Part shown: one piece after another, positions 24,092 to 31,868 of the stretch
How the letters are laid out: each line of letters starts with the position of its first letter
Numbering within the stretch: position 1 is the first letter of the stretch
DNA from: Arthrobacter saudimassiliensis
Lineage (GTDB): Bacteria > Actinomycetota > Actinomycetes > Actinomycetales > Micrococcaceae
Length of the DNA: 64,000 bases
Assembly: GCA_900016675.1 (NCBI GenBank)
Contig: LN483072.1
Span: forward strand, 640,052-704,051
Reading direction: 5' to 3'
Notes under the pieces: model-generated
Database searches by the model: none
What the model saw: only the letters and a program-made list of their open reading frames with translations
What the model was told of the DNA's origin: nothing
Translations under genes and position numbers: made by a program

Positions 24092-24784
24092 TCAGGCAGC
24101 TACCGGTGTTCCGGGGAGCACGAAGGCGGTGGCGGTTCCGGGATCGATCTCGGTCAGCCCGGCGTCGACGATCAGCGGGCCGCTGCCGGGCCTGTCGGCG
24201 AGAGCGGCGAAGTCCTCTCCCGCCAGCTCACGCACGAGCACCGAGGCCGGGACCGCGGGCAGCGCCGGAACGGTGTAATCCCCGACGTCGGCGGCGGCGG
24301 CCTGGTCCGCAGCCTGGAGATACCAGGCGAGCAGCGCGTGCGCGGCCTGCGCGGAGGCCTTGCCGGTGGACATCTTCAGGCCGGCGTTCAGGACGATCAC
24401 GGGTACGGGTCCGGAGACATCCGGGCCGGCGGCGGGCCCGTCGTCGGTGCGCGGCAGCTCGGTTCCGGAAACCTGCAGGGCACGCAGTGCCCGAGGCATC
24501 TGCTCGTAGGTCACCGGCTCGAAGGCGGCGGCGCGGGCCCGCCCGACGGCGGTGATCCCGCCGGGGGCACCGGCGGCCAGTTTGGCGAAGGCCTTCGGCC
24601 CGGCGCGGCGGACGGTCTTGGTGAAGCGCCCGTCCACCCAGCCGGCCCACGCGGCGTCGTCCTCCCGGGCCGCGTAGGCCCGGACGGAGGCGAGCGCGGC
24701 GGCCGCCACGGCATCCTCATGGAAGGCCGGCTCCGCCTTGTCGACGAGCAGGACGATGGGCTGGACGGTGTCGGCGGGAAGCAT
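24092..24784 (-). CDS. PTH2-family peptidyl-tRNA hydrolase-like protein
   Basis: 230 residues, about twice the length of a single PTH2 domain. The C-terminal half (about 126-225) is PTH2-like: VLNAGLKMSTGKASAQAAHALLAWY matches the family's L-x-M-x-x-G-K-x-A-A-Q-x-x-H-A active-site helix, and LTEIDPGTATAFVLPG matches the closing T-x-I-x-P-G-T segment. The N-terminal 120 residues have no clear match but start with a strand-like IVLLVD and contain WVDGRFTKTVRRAG. Canonical members release peptides from tRNA; most bacteria rely on the unrelated Pth, so this may be an extra enzyme. It lies between two exported-protein genes on the same strand. Confidence 0.75.
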   Translation of the reverse strand: MLPADTVQPIVLLVDKAEPAFHEDAVAAAALASVRAYAAREDDAAWAGWVDGRFTKTVRRAGPKAFAKLAAGAPGGITAVGRARAAAFEPVTYEQMPRALRALQVSGTELPRTDDGPAAGPDVSGPVPVIVLNAGLKMSTGKASAQAAHALLAWYLQAADQAAAADVGDYTVPALPAVPASVLVRELAGEDFAALADRPGSGPLIVDAGLTEIDPGTATAFVLPGTPVAA

Positions 24785-24848
24785 GCTCCCAGTTTTTCAC
24801 GCCGGCCGGACGCGTCGCCGCACCGGGTGCCGAGCGGCAGCGGGGGCG

Positions 24849-26288
24849 TCAGAAGCGCGAGGAGCTGCCGGAGCCGGAGAAGCTGCCGCCGCTGGAACCG
24901 TATCCGGTGCTGGAGCCGGAGCTGGCCGCGGAGCGCGCGGACTCCACGCTGCTCACCCCGGCGCTGTAGCTCTGGATGTACATGGGGGCGGTGAAGTACC
25001 AGGTGGCCGGGTAGGCGGCGTCGAGGATGCCGTAGCCGCGCCGGTACCGGGCGCCGCTTCTGCGGGCCTTTTCCATTTCGCTGCGCATGGACTCGAGCTC
25101 GGTCTTGTTCTTCGAGTAGGCCTCCATCGCGGCCTCGCTGTGCTCCTGCAGCAGCGCCGAGAGTTCCTCCCGGGCGCGGCGCAGTTCGTCCAGCGCCTGC
25201 TCCGGGCTCATCCGACCCTCGGCGAGGGCCTGTGCCCACTCCCCCGGACGGTCCTGGGTGCGGCTGCGGAACCGGCGCAGCGCATCCGCCGTCGGGCCGG
25301 AGGCCAGTCCCTGCCCAAACACCTCGTCGAGTTCCGCCAGGTCCTCGCGCAGCGGGAGGGCCTGCCGCTCCCACGCGGCCTCCCATCCCGGCGCCCGGTT
25401 CAGCAGGGTGTTGGTGTCCGCAATGACGTCGTCCACGGCGTCGAGCTCGCCGGCCGTCTCGGCGTAGCGGTCGATCACCTTCGTGGCCCGGGTGGTCTTC
25501 AGCTCCTTGTCGGAGAACGCCCTGGCCTGGTTGCCGAGCTCCGTGGCCTCGGCGTACTGCTCACGGAATCCGCGGTACCGGTCCAGGACCTTGGCGCCGT
25601 AGGGCGAGTCCGCCGGGATGGTGTGGGTGTTCAGTTCGGTGGCGTCCAGGTCCGCGGTGACGCTGGCGTACGCGGCTTCGGCCTCGCCCAGCTTCTCCCG
25701 GTTCTTCTTCTGCCGGTTGTTCCGCACCAGCACGACGGCGCCGGCGGAGATGCCGCCCGCGGCCAGGACGCCGCCTCCGGCGATGTAGAGCGCCGGGTTC
25801 CGGTACCAGGGCCGGTTGATCAGTTCCGCGCCGCGTTCGACGCCGGCAATCGCGGCGTCGGTCCACTGCGCGTCCCGCAGCAGGTCGTAGGTGGATTCCT
25901 GGATGTCCTCGCGCTGCTCGAGGCTGACCTTGCGGTCCTCACCCATGTAGGTGCCCACCTGCCGGCCCACCGGGTCAAAGGCGAAAAGGTAGAGTCCGTC
26001 CGCCCATTTCTGGCCGTCGGGGCTGAGCCAGTCCGGATGCTCGGCCCGGGCGTAGGCCAGCACTTCCTCGTTGAAGTTGTCGGAGGCGCTGCCGTTGCGG
26101 GTGTACACGGCCACCTTGGTCGGCTCGTAGAAGTCGATGTCCTCCAGGGCGGGCAGCAGTGTGTTCCGGTCCAGTACGCCTGCGGTGTCCTCCACCACGA
26201 TGTCGGTGGGCGTCTCGGCGAGCGCAGCCGGAGCTCCCCCCAGCAGGGCCAGCACGGTCAGGAGGGCGACGGCGAACAGGCGGCGCAT
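24849..26288 (-). CDS. Exported TPM/DUF5129-like membrane protein
   Basis: 479 residues. Signal peptide 1-24 (LFAVALLTVLALLGGAPAALAE). A TPM-like extracellular domain follows (about 25-155: DTAGVLDRNTLLPALEDIDFYEPTKVAVYTRNG, then LYLFAFDPVGRQVGTYMGEDRKV). A membrane helix spans about 168-190 (ALYIAGGGVLAAGGISAGAVVLV). A long helical cytoplasmic region (195-425) and a short Ser/Gly-rich tail ending GSGSSSRF close the protein. The pattern fits the actinobacterial DUF5129 group; no enzymatic residues are evident. ATG 26288. Function unknown; TPM proteins elsewhere act as membrane-associated phosphatases or chaperones. Confidence 0.7.
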   Translation of the reverse strand: MRRLFAVALLTVLALLGGAPAALAETPTDIVVEDTAGVLDRNTLLPALEDIDFYEPTKVAVYTRNGSASDNFNEEVLAYARAEHPDWLSPDGQKWADGLYLFAFDPVGRQVGTYMGEDRKVSLEQREDIQESTYDLLRDAQWTDAAIAGVERGAELINRPWYRNPALYIAGGGVLAAGGISAGAVVLVRNNRQKKNREKLGEAEAAYASVTADLDATELNTHTIPADSPYGAKVLDRYRGFREQYAEATELGNQARAFSDKELKTTRATKVIDRYAETAGELDAVDDVIADTNTLLNRAPGWEAAWERQALPLREDLAELDEVFGQGLASGPTADALRRFRSRTQDRPGEWAQALAEGRMSPEQALDELRRAREELSALLQEHSEAAMEAYSKNKTELESMRSEMEKARRSGARYRRGYGILDAAYPATWYFTAPMYIQSYSAGVSSVESARSAASSGSSTGYGSSGGSFSGSGSSSRF

Positions 26289-26464
26289 GTCGGGGGCCTT
26301 TCGGGTTGGTGCACCGGACGGCGCAGCAGATGCTTCTCAGCCCAACGTACCGCCGGCGCCCCGCGCGCACCTCCGTCGGAGGGACCATTTTCGTGCTTCC
26401 GGCCACGCGGGTCCGTTCTCCCGGTCACATCTGCCGTGCCGGCGGAATCTTCCGGTGGAACGGG

Positions 26465-26493
26465 TGTTGAAGAAGAAAAGCAACCGTTCAACA
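26465..26493. promoter_or_regulatory. Inverted repeat upstream of the SDR gene
   Basis: TGTTGAA (26465-26471) and TTCAACA (26487-26493) are exact reverse complements separated by 15 bases and end just before the GAAGGAG ribosome site (26494-26500). Placement would let a repressor block transcription or initiation of the SDR gene. No adjacent regulator is obvious. Confidence 0.4.
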
Positions 26494-26505
26494 GAAGGAG
26501 ACAGC

Positions 26506-27240
26506 ATGGGACGTGTGGAGAACAAGGTGGCCCTGGTCAGCGGCGGCGCCCGGGGCATGGGTGCCTCGCATGCCAGGGCCCTCGTGGCGGAGGGCGCACG
26601 CGTCGTCATCGGCGACATTCTGGACGAGGACGGCAGGAAGACCGCCGAGGCCCTCGGCGACAGCGCCCGGTACGTGCACCTGGACGTGACCCGCCCTGAG
26701 GACTGGGAAGCGGCGGTGCGCACCGCCGTCGAGGAGTTCGGCGGCCTGGACGTGCTGGTGAACAACGCCGGCATCGCCAACTTCGGGCACATCGAGGACT
26801 TCACCCTCGATCAGTGGAACGCCATCGTGAACATCAACCTGACCGGCGTGTTCCTGGGCATCAAGGCCGCCATTCCCGCCCTGAAGGAGTCGAAGGCCGG
26901 CTCGATCATCAACATTTCCTCCACCGCGGGCCTGCAGGGCTTCGTGGAGCTGCCCGGCTACACCGCCACCAAGTACGGGGTGCGTGGCCTGACCAAGTCC
27001 GTCGCCCTGGACCTGGGCAAGTACGGGATCCGGGTCAACTCCATCCACCCGGGCGTCATCAAGACTCCGATGACCGAGGGCATGGACAACCCGATGAACC
27101 ACGTCGCGCTCCACCGCATGGGCGAGGCGCAGGAAGTGTCCAACATGGTGGTGTTCCTGGCCGGGGACGATTCGAGCTTCTCCACCGGCGCGGAGTTCGT
27201 GGTCGACGGCGGCGAGACCGCCGGCCTGGCCAACCACTAG
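26506..27240 (+). CDS. SDR-family NAD(P)-dependent oxidoreductase (hydroxysteroid dehydrogenase-like)
   Basis: 244 residues, classical short-chain dehydrogenase. The cofactor motif is VSGGARGMG (residues 11-19), then LDVTRPEDW, LVNNAG near residue 82, the catalytic SS in INISSTAG and YTATK. The acidic residue after strand 2 (IGDILDEDG) indicates NAD(H) preference. The pattern resembles 3-alpha(20-beta)-hydroxysteroid dehydrogenases, but SDR substrates are not predictable from such similarity. ATG 26506 has GAAGGAG six bases upstream. It is a single gene with an inverted repeat before and a strong terminator after it. Confidence 0.88.
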   Translation: MGRVENKVALVSGGARGMGASHARALVAEGARVVIGDILDEDGRKTAEALGDSARYVHLDVTRPEDWEAAVRTAVEEFGGLDVLVNNAGIANFGHIEDFTLDQWNAIVNINLTGVFLGIKAAIPALKESKAGSIINISSTAGLQGFVELPGYTATKYGVRGLTKSVALDLGKYGIRVNSIHPGVIKTPMTEGMDNPMNHVALHRMGEAQEVSNMVVFLAGDDSSFSTGAEFVVDGGETAGLANH

Positions 27241-27251
27241 GACACCCCATC

Positions 27252-27292
27252 CCGTTCAGGCGCCGCCGGTCCCATCGGCGGTGCCTGAACGG
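27252..27292. terminator. Bidirectional terminator between SDR and SorC-type regulator genes
   Basis: Arms 27252-27268 and 27276-27292 pair over 17 positions (CCGTTCAGGC + CCGCCG with one G-T pair) around a 7-base loop. It lies between two convergent stops and overlaps neither gene. Confidence 0.85.
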
Positions 27293-27295
27293 TGC

Positions 27296-28267
27296 CTAGA
27301 ACGCCCCGGGCATCAACCGGGAGAGCCGGCGCATCAGGGTCCGGGCGGTGCCGTCGTCGATCGCGAGGTCGGTGATCACCCCGGCCCGCAGCGCGGCGAT
27401 GAGCCCGGGCACCTTGTGGTCTCCGGCCACCACGCACAGCCGCCGGGGAATCCGGCGCAGCTCCTGCGGCGTGGGGCCGGAGGCGCGCCGGTTCAGGCCG
27501 ATGTCCGCGTACGTGCCGTCCTCCCGGAGGAACACGGTGCACACGTCGCCCACCACGCGGTGCGCGGCGAACTCGCGGAACGCGTCCTCGGTCAGGTAGC
27601 CGCCGCTGTAGACCTCTGACGGAGAGGGGCCCTCAAAGGCGCCCACGCTGAACACCGCCAGGTCCGCCTCGGCGCGGACGGCGAGGACCCGTCGCACCGT
27701 GGATTCGCGCCACATCAGCTCCCGGGTCCGCTCGTCGTCGAAGAACGCCGGGGTGGGGAACTCGATGAGCGCGGCGTCGAAGGACGCCGCCATCTGCGGC
27801 AGCAGCCCCGGCGCCCGGCCGGTCTCCGGATCCCGTGCACTGACCGCTCCGTTCATCTGCACCACCATCGCGTCCCGGGTGGGCTTGGGCTGCACATGGG
27901 CGGCGACGGCCGACGTCGTCGTGCCCCAGGCCACGCCCATGGTCATGCCGTCTCCGAACCAGTCCCCGATCAGCACCGCGGCGTGCCGGGCGGCGGCCTC
28001 CAGCCGCTGCGCCGGCGTCGCCGTCGGCGAGACGGCGGCGAGGTAGGTGGTGACGCCGAACGCCTTCTTCAACGCCCGTACCAGTTCGTTGCCGGTGTCC
28101 ACCGGCGCGGCCAGGGTGATGCGCACGATGCCCCGGTCCCGGGCTGCCTGGAGCATGCGGGACACGGTGGAGCGGGAGACCGCGAACCGTTCCGCGACGG
28201 CCTCCATGGTGGCTCCCTGCATGTAGTAGAGCTCCGCGGCGCGGTACAGCTGGGCGTCTTCGTGCAT
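27296..28267 (-). CDS. SorC-family sugar-binding transcriptional regulator
   Basis: 323 residues. The N-terminal helix-turn-helix (about 13-50: YYMQGATMEAVAERFAVSRSTVSRMLQAARD) is of the SorC/DeoR-like type. The rest is the SorC sugar-phosphate-binding domain, with GMTMGVAWGTTTSAVA near 108, VFSVGAF and GVITDLAIDDGTARTLM at the end. Its ligand is probably a phosphorylated sugar or polyol. Divergent from glpD and followed on the other side by glpT, it is the likely glycerol-3-phosphate sensor of this block, in place of a GlpR/DeoR or IclR regulator. ATG 28267. Confidence 0.85.
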   Translation of the reverse strand: MHEDAQLYRAAELYYMQGATMEAVAERFAVSRSTVSRMLQAARDRGIVRITLAAPVDTGNELVRALKKAFGVTTYLAAVSPTATPAQRLEAAARHAAVLIGDWFGDGMTMGVAWGTTTSAVAAHVQPKPTRDAMVVQMNGAVSARDPETGRAPGLLPQMAASFDAALIEFPTPAFFDDERTRELMWRESTVRRVLAVRAEADLAVFSVGAFEGPSPSEVYSGGYLTEDAFREFAAHRVVGDVCTVFLREDGTYADIGLNRRASGPTPQELRRIPRRLCVVAGDHKVPGLIAALRAGVITDLAIDDGTARTLMRRLSRLMPGAF

Positions 28268-28304
28268 GGCCGCCTTCCCAATGGTGCACGTTCGTTCAAT
28301 TGCT

Positions 28305-28335
28305 TTGATCGTACTCCCAGCCGGGATCTAGAGTC
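28305..28335 (+). promoter_or_regulatory. Weak candidate promoter for glpD
   Basis: TTGATC (28305-28310) and TAGAGT (28330-28335) are separated by 19 bases in the 123-base divergent region between the SorC-type gene and glpD. The spacing is long, so this is tentative. No clear palindrome for the regulator was found there. Confidence 0.25.
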
Positions 28336-28390
28336 CTTCGAACAGCACTGCCGGGACGAAGTCGTCCCATCCCCTCTGAAAGGTTTCACC

Positions 28391-30127
28391 ATGGCCTCCA
28401 GCATGCTTACCGCGGCCACCCGCACCGCGGCCCTGAACGAAATGGCCGACGGCCCCGAACTCGACGTCCTCGTCGTCGGCGGCGGCGTTACCGGCGCCGG
28501 CATCGCCCTGGACGCGGTGTCCCGCGGCCTGCGCACCGGCATCGTCGAGGCTCAGGACTGGGCCGGCGGCACCTCGCAGTGGTCCTCCAAGCTGGTCCAC
28601 GGCGGGCTGCGCTACCTGCAGCAGCTGGACTTCAAGCTGGTCGCCGAGGCGCTGCGCGAGCGGGAGCTGCTGCTCGACTCCCTGGCCCCGCACCTGGTCA
28701 AGCCGGTGCCCTTCCTCTACCCGATCACCCACCGCGGCTGGGAGCGCCCCTACGTCGCCGCCGGCATCGGCCTCTACGACACCATGGCCCACGTCGGCGC
28801 CAAGAACGCCACCATGCCCATCCAGCGCCACCTCGGCCTGAAGGGCGTCAAGGAAGCCTTCCCGGACATCAAGCCGGACACCATGGTCGGCGCCATCAAG
28901 TACTGGGACGGCAAGGTCGACGACGCCCGCCTGGTGCTCACCATCGTCCGCACCGCTGCGCGCCTGGGCGCCCTGGCCGCCAGCCGCACCCGCGCCGTCG
29001 AGTTCCCCAAGGACGAGACCGGCCGCGTCATCGGCGCCGTCGTCCGCGACCTGGAGACCGGCGAGGAGCGCCTGGTCCGCGCCAAGTCCGTGATCACCGC
29101 CACCGGCGTCTGGACCGAAGCCACCCAGGACCTGGCCAAGGCCGACGGCGGCCTGAAGGTGCTGGCGTCCAAGGGCATCCACATCGTCGTGCCGCGGGAG
29201 CGGATCTCCGGCGAGACCGGCCTGATCCTGCAGACCGAGAAGTCCGTCCTGTTCGTGATCCCGTGGGAGCGCTACTGGATCATCGGCACCACCGACACCC
29301 CCTACCACCAGGAACTGTCGACGCCGGTGGCCACCAGCGCGGACATCGACTACGTGATCGAGCACGCCAACGTGGTGCTGGAGAAGCCGCTGACCCGCGA
29401 CGACGTGATCGGCACCTTCGCCGGCCTGCGCCCGCTGCTGCAGCCGGGCACCAAGGGCGACGAGCAGTCCACCAAGATCTCCCGCGAGCACACCGTCACC
29501 GAGGTGGTGCCCGGCCTGATCGCCATCGCCGGCGGCAAGCTGACCACCTACCGGGTCATGGCCGAGGACGCCGTGGACCTGGCCCTCGGCGCACGCGCCA
29601 AGGACCTGCCCTCCGTCACCGCCAAGACCCCGCTGCTGGGTGCCGACGGCTACCTTCCGCTGACCCGCCAGGCCGCCGCGCTCGGCGCCAGGTACGGCTG
29701 GACCGAGCAGCAGGTGATGCGCATGCTGGACCGCTACGGCTCGGCCGTCAGCGAGATCCTCGAGCTGGTTGACGAGCGGCCGGAGCTGGCCGCCCCGCTG
29801 CAGGGCGCCCCGGCGTACCTGCGCGCGGAGATCGTGCATGGCTGCACCCACGAGGGCGCCCTGCACCTGCAGGACCTGTTCGACGTCCGCACCCGCCTGG
29901 TCTGGGAAGCCCCGAACCACGGCCTGGACGCCGTCGAGGAGATCGCCGACCTGGCCGCCGAGGCACTGGGCTGGGACCAGCCGCGCCGTGACGCCGAGGT
30001 GCAGGCCTACCGCACCCGCAGCGAGGCGCAGGACGCCGCCGCCGCGCTCCAGGACGAGGCCGCCGCAGCCGCCGCGCGCAGCGCGGTGCCGAGCGTGACC
30101 GAGCTGGTGGCGCCCTCCGCCCGCTAG
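28391..30127 (+). CDS. glpD: Aerobic glycerol-3-phosphate dehydrogenase (FAD-dependent)
   Basis: 578 residues. The dinucleotide-binding motif VLVVGGGVTGAGIALDAVSRG (about 24-44) is followed by GGTSQWSSKLVHGGLRYL, a hallmark of GlpD/GlpA. Then IPWERYWIIGTTDTPYH near 295 and GLRPLLQPG near 345, and the C-terminal cap domain ends with EIVHGCTHEGALHLQDLFDVRTRL. It oxidises glycerol-3-phosphate to dihydroxyacetone phosphate at the membrane and passes electrons to quinone. ATG 28391 follows AAAGG by seven bases. It is divergent from the SorC-type gene; a terminator then separates it from glpT, which has its own promoter. Confidence 0.95.
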   Translation: MASSMLTAATRTAALNEMADGPELDVLVVGGGVTGAGIALDAVSRGLRTGIVEAQDWAGGTSQWSSKLVHGGLRYLQQLDFKLVAEALRERELLLDSLAPHLVKPVPFLYPITHRGWERPYVAAGIGLYDTMAHVGAKNATMPIQRHLGLKGVKEAFPDIKPDTMVGAIKYWDGKVDDARLVLTIVRTAARLGALAASRTRAVEFPKDETGRVIGAVVRDLETGEERLVRAKSVITATGVWTEATQDLAKADGGLKVLASKGIHIVVPRERISGETGLILQTEKSVLFVIPWERYWIIGTTDTPYHQELSTPVATSADIDYVIEHANVVLEKPLTRDDVIGTFAGLRPLLQPGTKGDEQSTKISREHTVTEVVPGLIAIAGGKLTTYRVMAEDAVDLALGARAKDLPSVTAKTPLLGADGYLPLTRQAAALGARYGWTEQQVMRMLDRYGSAVSEILELVDERPELAAPLQGAPAYLRAEIVHGCTHEGALHLQDLFDVRTRLVWEAPNHGLDAVEEIADLAAEALGWDQPRRDAEVQAYRTRSEAQDAAAALQDEAAAAAARSAVPSVTELVAPSAR

Positions 30128-30155
30128 GCACAAGCAGCCAGCGCGTATGAGCATG

Positions 30156-30192
30156 AGGCAGGGCCGCCGGGAAACCGGCGGCCCTGCCTTTT
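30156..30192 (+). terminator. Intrinsic terminator of glpD
   Basis: Perfect hairpin, AGGCAGGGCCGCCGG paired with its complement around the tetraloop GAAA, followed by TTTT. It lies 29 bases after the glpD stop. Confidence 0.93.
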
Positions 30193-30276
30193 CTGTGCCC
30201 GGCGTGTTTCCTGTGCCCGGCCTGCCGGTGAGGACCGTCACGGCTCCCGGAGTGCGGGAAGCCGGCGCACCGGGGC

Positions 30277-30318
30277 TAGGATTACCCGGGCCCTCCTCCG
30301 CCTCGGCGGAGGAGGGCC
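30277..30318 (+). promoter_or_regulatory. glpT promoter (-10) with 5'-terminal hairpin in the leader
   Basis: TAGGAT (30277-30282) fits a -10 box; transcription would begin near 30289. Exactly there begins a 14-bp perfect stem: GGCCCTCCTCCGCC (30289-30302), two bases, then its complement to 30318, followed by TTTC. The ribosome site AAGGAG and TTG start lie 25-41 bases further. The hairpin would cap the 5' end of the mRNA or act as an attenuator. Confidence 0.5.
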
Positions 30319-30358
30319 TTTCAACCTTCCAGTCTCAACCCCAAGGAGCTGTGATCTT

Positions 30359-31798
30359 TTGACCACTCCTTCGACGCAGGACACCAATCCCGCCCTGCCG
30401 CCGTCGAATCCCGCCACCGCGGGAAAACGTTCCTGGCTTTCCGCCCCGCCCGCAGCTCCCCGGCTGCCGGAAGGTGAGGTCCGCCGCCGCTATCCCCGCC
30501 TCCGGTTCCAGGTCTTCCTGGGCATCTTCATCGGCTACGCCGGGTTCTACCTGATCCGGAACAACATTTCCCTGGTCGCGCCGCTGCTGCTCGACAGCGG
30601 GCAGCTGACCACGGTCGGCATCGGCCTGATCAGCAACGCCGTGCTCATCGCCTACGGCTTCTCCAAGTTCTTCTCCGCCACCATTTCCGACCGGTCCAAC
30701 GCCCGGTATTTCCTGCCCATCGGCCTGGCCCTGTCCGCAGTGGCGAACCTCGCCGTCGCCTTCATTCCCGCCGTGTCGGCCACCGTGGTCATGTTCGCCA
30801 CCGTGATGTTCATCAACGGCTGGGTGCAGGGCATGGGCTGGCCGCCCTCCGGCCGGGTGCTGGTGCACTGGTTCTCCACCAATGAGCGTGGCTGGAAGAC
30901 CGCCATCTGGAACACCGCCCACAACGTGGGCGGCATGGGTGTCGGCGCGCTGGCCGCCCTCGGCCTGGCGATCACGGGCGACTCCTGGCAGTCCGCCTTC
31001 TGGGTTCCCGCCGTCGGCGCCCTGGTGGTGGCCGCCGTCGCGTTCCTGATGATCCGCGACCGGCCCGAAGCCGTCGGCCTGCCGCCGATCGAGGAGCACC
31101 GCAACGACCCGCCCAAGGTGGAGGCGGACCTGGGCGAGTTCGAGCAGCTCTCCTACTGGCGGATCATCGCCAAGCACGTGCTGTTCAACCGGGTGATGGT
31201 CTTCCTGGCCCTGGCGAACGTGTTCATCTACTCGCTGCGCTACGGCGTGCTCAGCTGGTCCCCGACCTACCTGTCGGAGCACCACGGCATGTCCCTGGCG
31301 CAGGGCATCGCCGGCTTCTCGCTGTTTGAGCTGGCGGGCATCTTCGGCACCCTGGCCTGCGGCTGGATCTCCGACAAGGTCTTCCGGGGCAACCGCAGCT
31401 GGACCGGCATCGCCTTCATGGTCGGCACCGGGGTCTTCCTGGTGGCCTACTGGCTGGCTCCGGTGGGCACCCCGTACTGGGTTCTGATGGTGCTGCTGTT
31501 CTTCATCGGCGCGTTCATCTACGGGCCGGTCATGCTGATCGGCCTGCAGGCCCTGGACATGTCCGCCCGGCATGTGGCGGGCACGGCGGCCGGGTTCACC
31601 GGCCTGTTCGGCTACGTCTTCGGGGCCACGCTGGCCTCCACCGGCGTCGGCTGGGTGGTGCACCACTTCGGCTGGGGCACCACCTACGGCCTGCTCACCC
31701 TGTCGGTGGTCCTGACCGTGGTGCTGCTGCTGTTTGTCCTGCCCCAGGAGAAGCGGCTCATTGCCCACCACAAGTCCCTCTCGGAGCAGGGCAGGTAG
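30359..31798 (+). CDS. glpT: Glycerol-3-phosphate:phosphate antiporter (OPA family MFS)
   Basis: 479 residues with about twelve membrane segments. Motifs of the organophosphate:Pi antiporter family: RFQVFLGIFIGYAGFYLIRNN in helix 1 (containing the substrate-binding Arg), GFSKFFSATISDRSNARYFLP after helix 2 and GWVQGMGWPPSGRVLVHWFSTNERG in helix 4. It would import glycerol-3-phosphate in exchange for phosphate, feeding GlpD upstream. The start is TTG 30359 with AAGGAG ten bases upstream; a GTG eight bases earlier runs into a stop at once. It has its own promoter and 5' hairpin. Confidence 0.9.
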   Translation: MTTPSTQDTNPALPPSNPATAGKRSWLSAPPAAPRLPEGEVRRRYPRLRFQVFLGIFIGYAGFYLIRNNISLVAPLLLDSGQLTTVGIGLISNAVLIAYGFSKFFSATISDRSNARYFLPIGLALSAVANLAVAFIPAVSATVVMFATVMFINGWVQGMGWPPSGRVLVHWFSTNERGWKTAIWNTAHNVGGMGVGALAALGLAITGDSWQSAFWVPAVGALVVAAVAFLMIRDRPEAVGLPPIEEHRNDPPKVEADLGEFEQLSYWRIIAKHVLFNRVMVFLALANVFIYSLRYGVLSWSPTYLSEHHGMSLAQGIAGFSLFELAGIFGTLACGWISDKVFRGNRSWTGIAFMVGTGVFLVAYWLAPVGTPYWVLMVLLFFIGAFIYGPVMLIGLQALDMSARHVAGTAAGFTGLFGYVFGATLASTGVGWVVHHFGWGTTYGLLTLSVVLTVVLLLFVLPQEKRLIAHHKSLSEQGR

Positions 31799-31816
31799 GG
31801 CAGGGAAGCCACCAAC

Positions 31817-31857
31817 ACCGCAGCGGCCGCCGGGACATTCCCGGCGGCCGCTGCGGT
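31817..31857. terminator. Bidirectional terminator between glpT and the sugar operon
   Basis: Perfect 19-bp inverted repeat, arms 31817-31835 and 31839-31857 (TCCCGGCGGCCGCTGCGGT) with a 3-base loop. It lies between convergent stops. Confidence 0.88.
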
Positions 31858-31868
31858 CCTGGCCTCGT

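Noticed and set aside
28268..28390. Operator for the SorC-type regulator in the glpD intergenic region
   Set aside because: Only weak repeats of GTTC were seen, with no convincing dyad, so no site is claimed.
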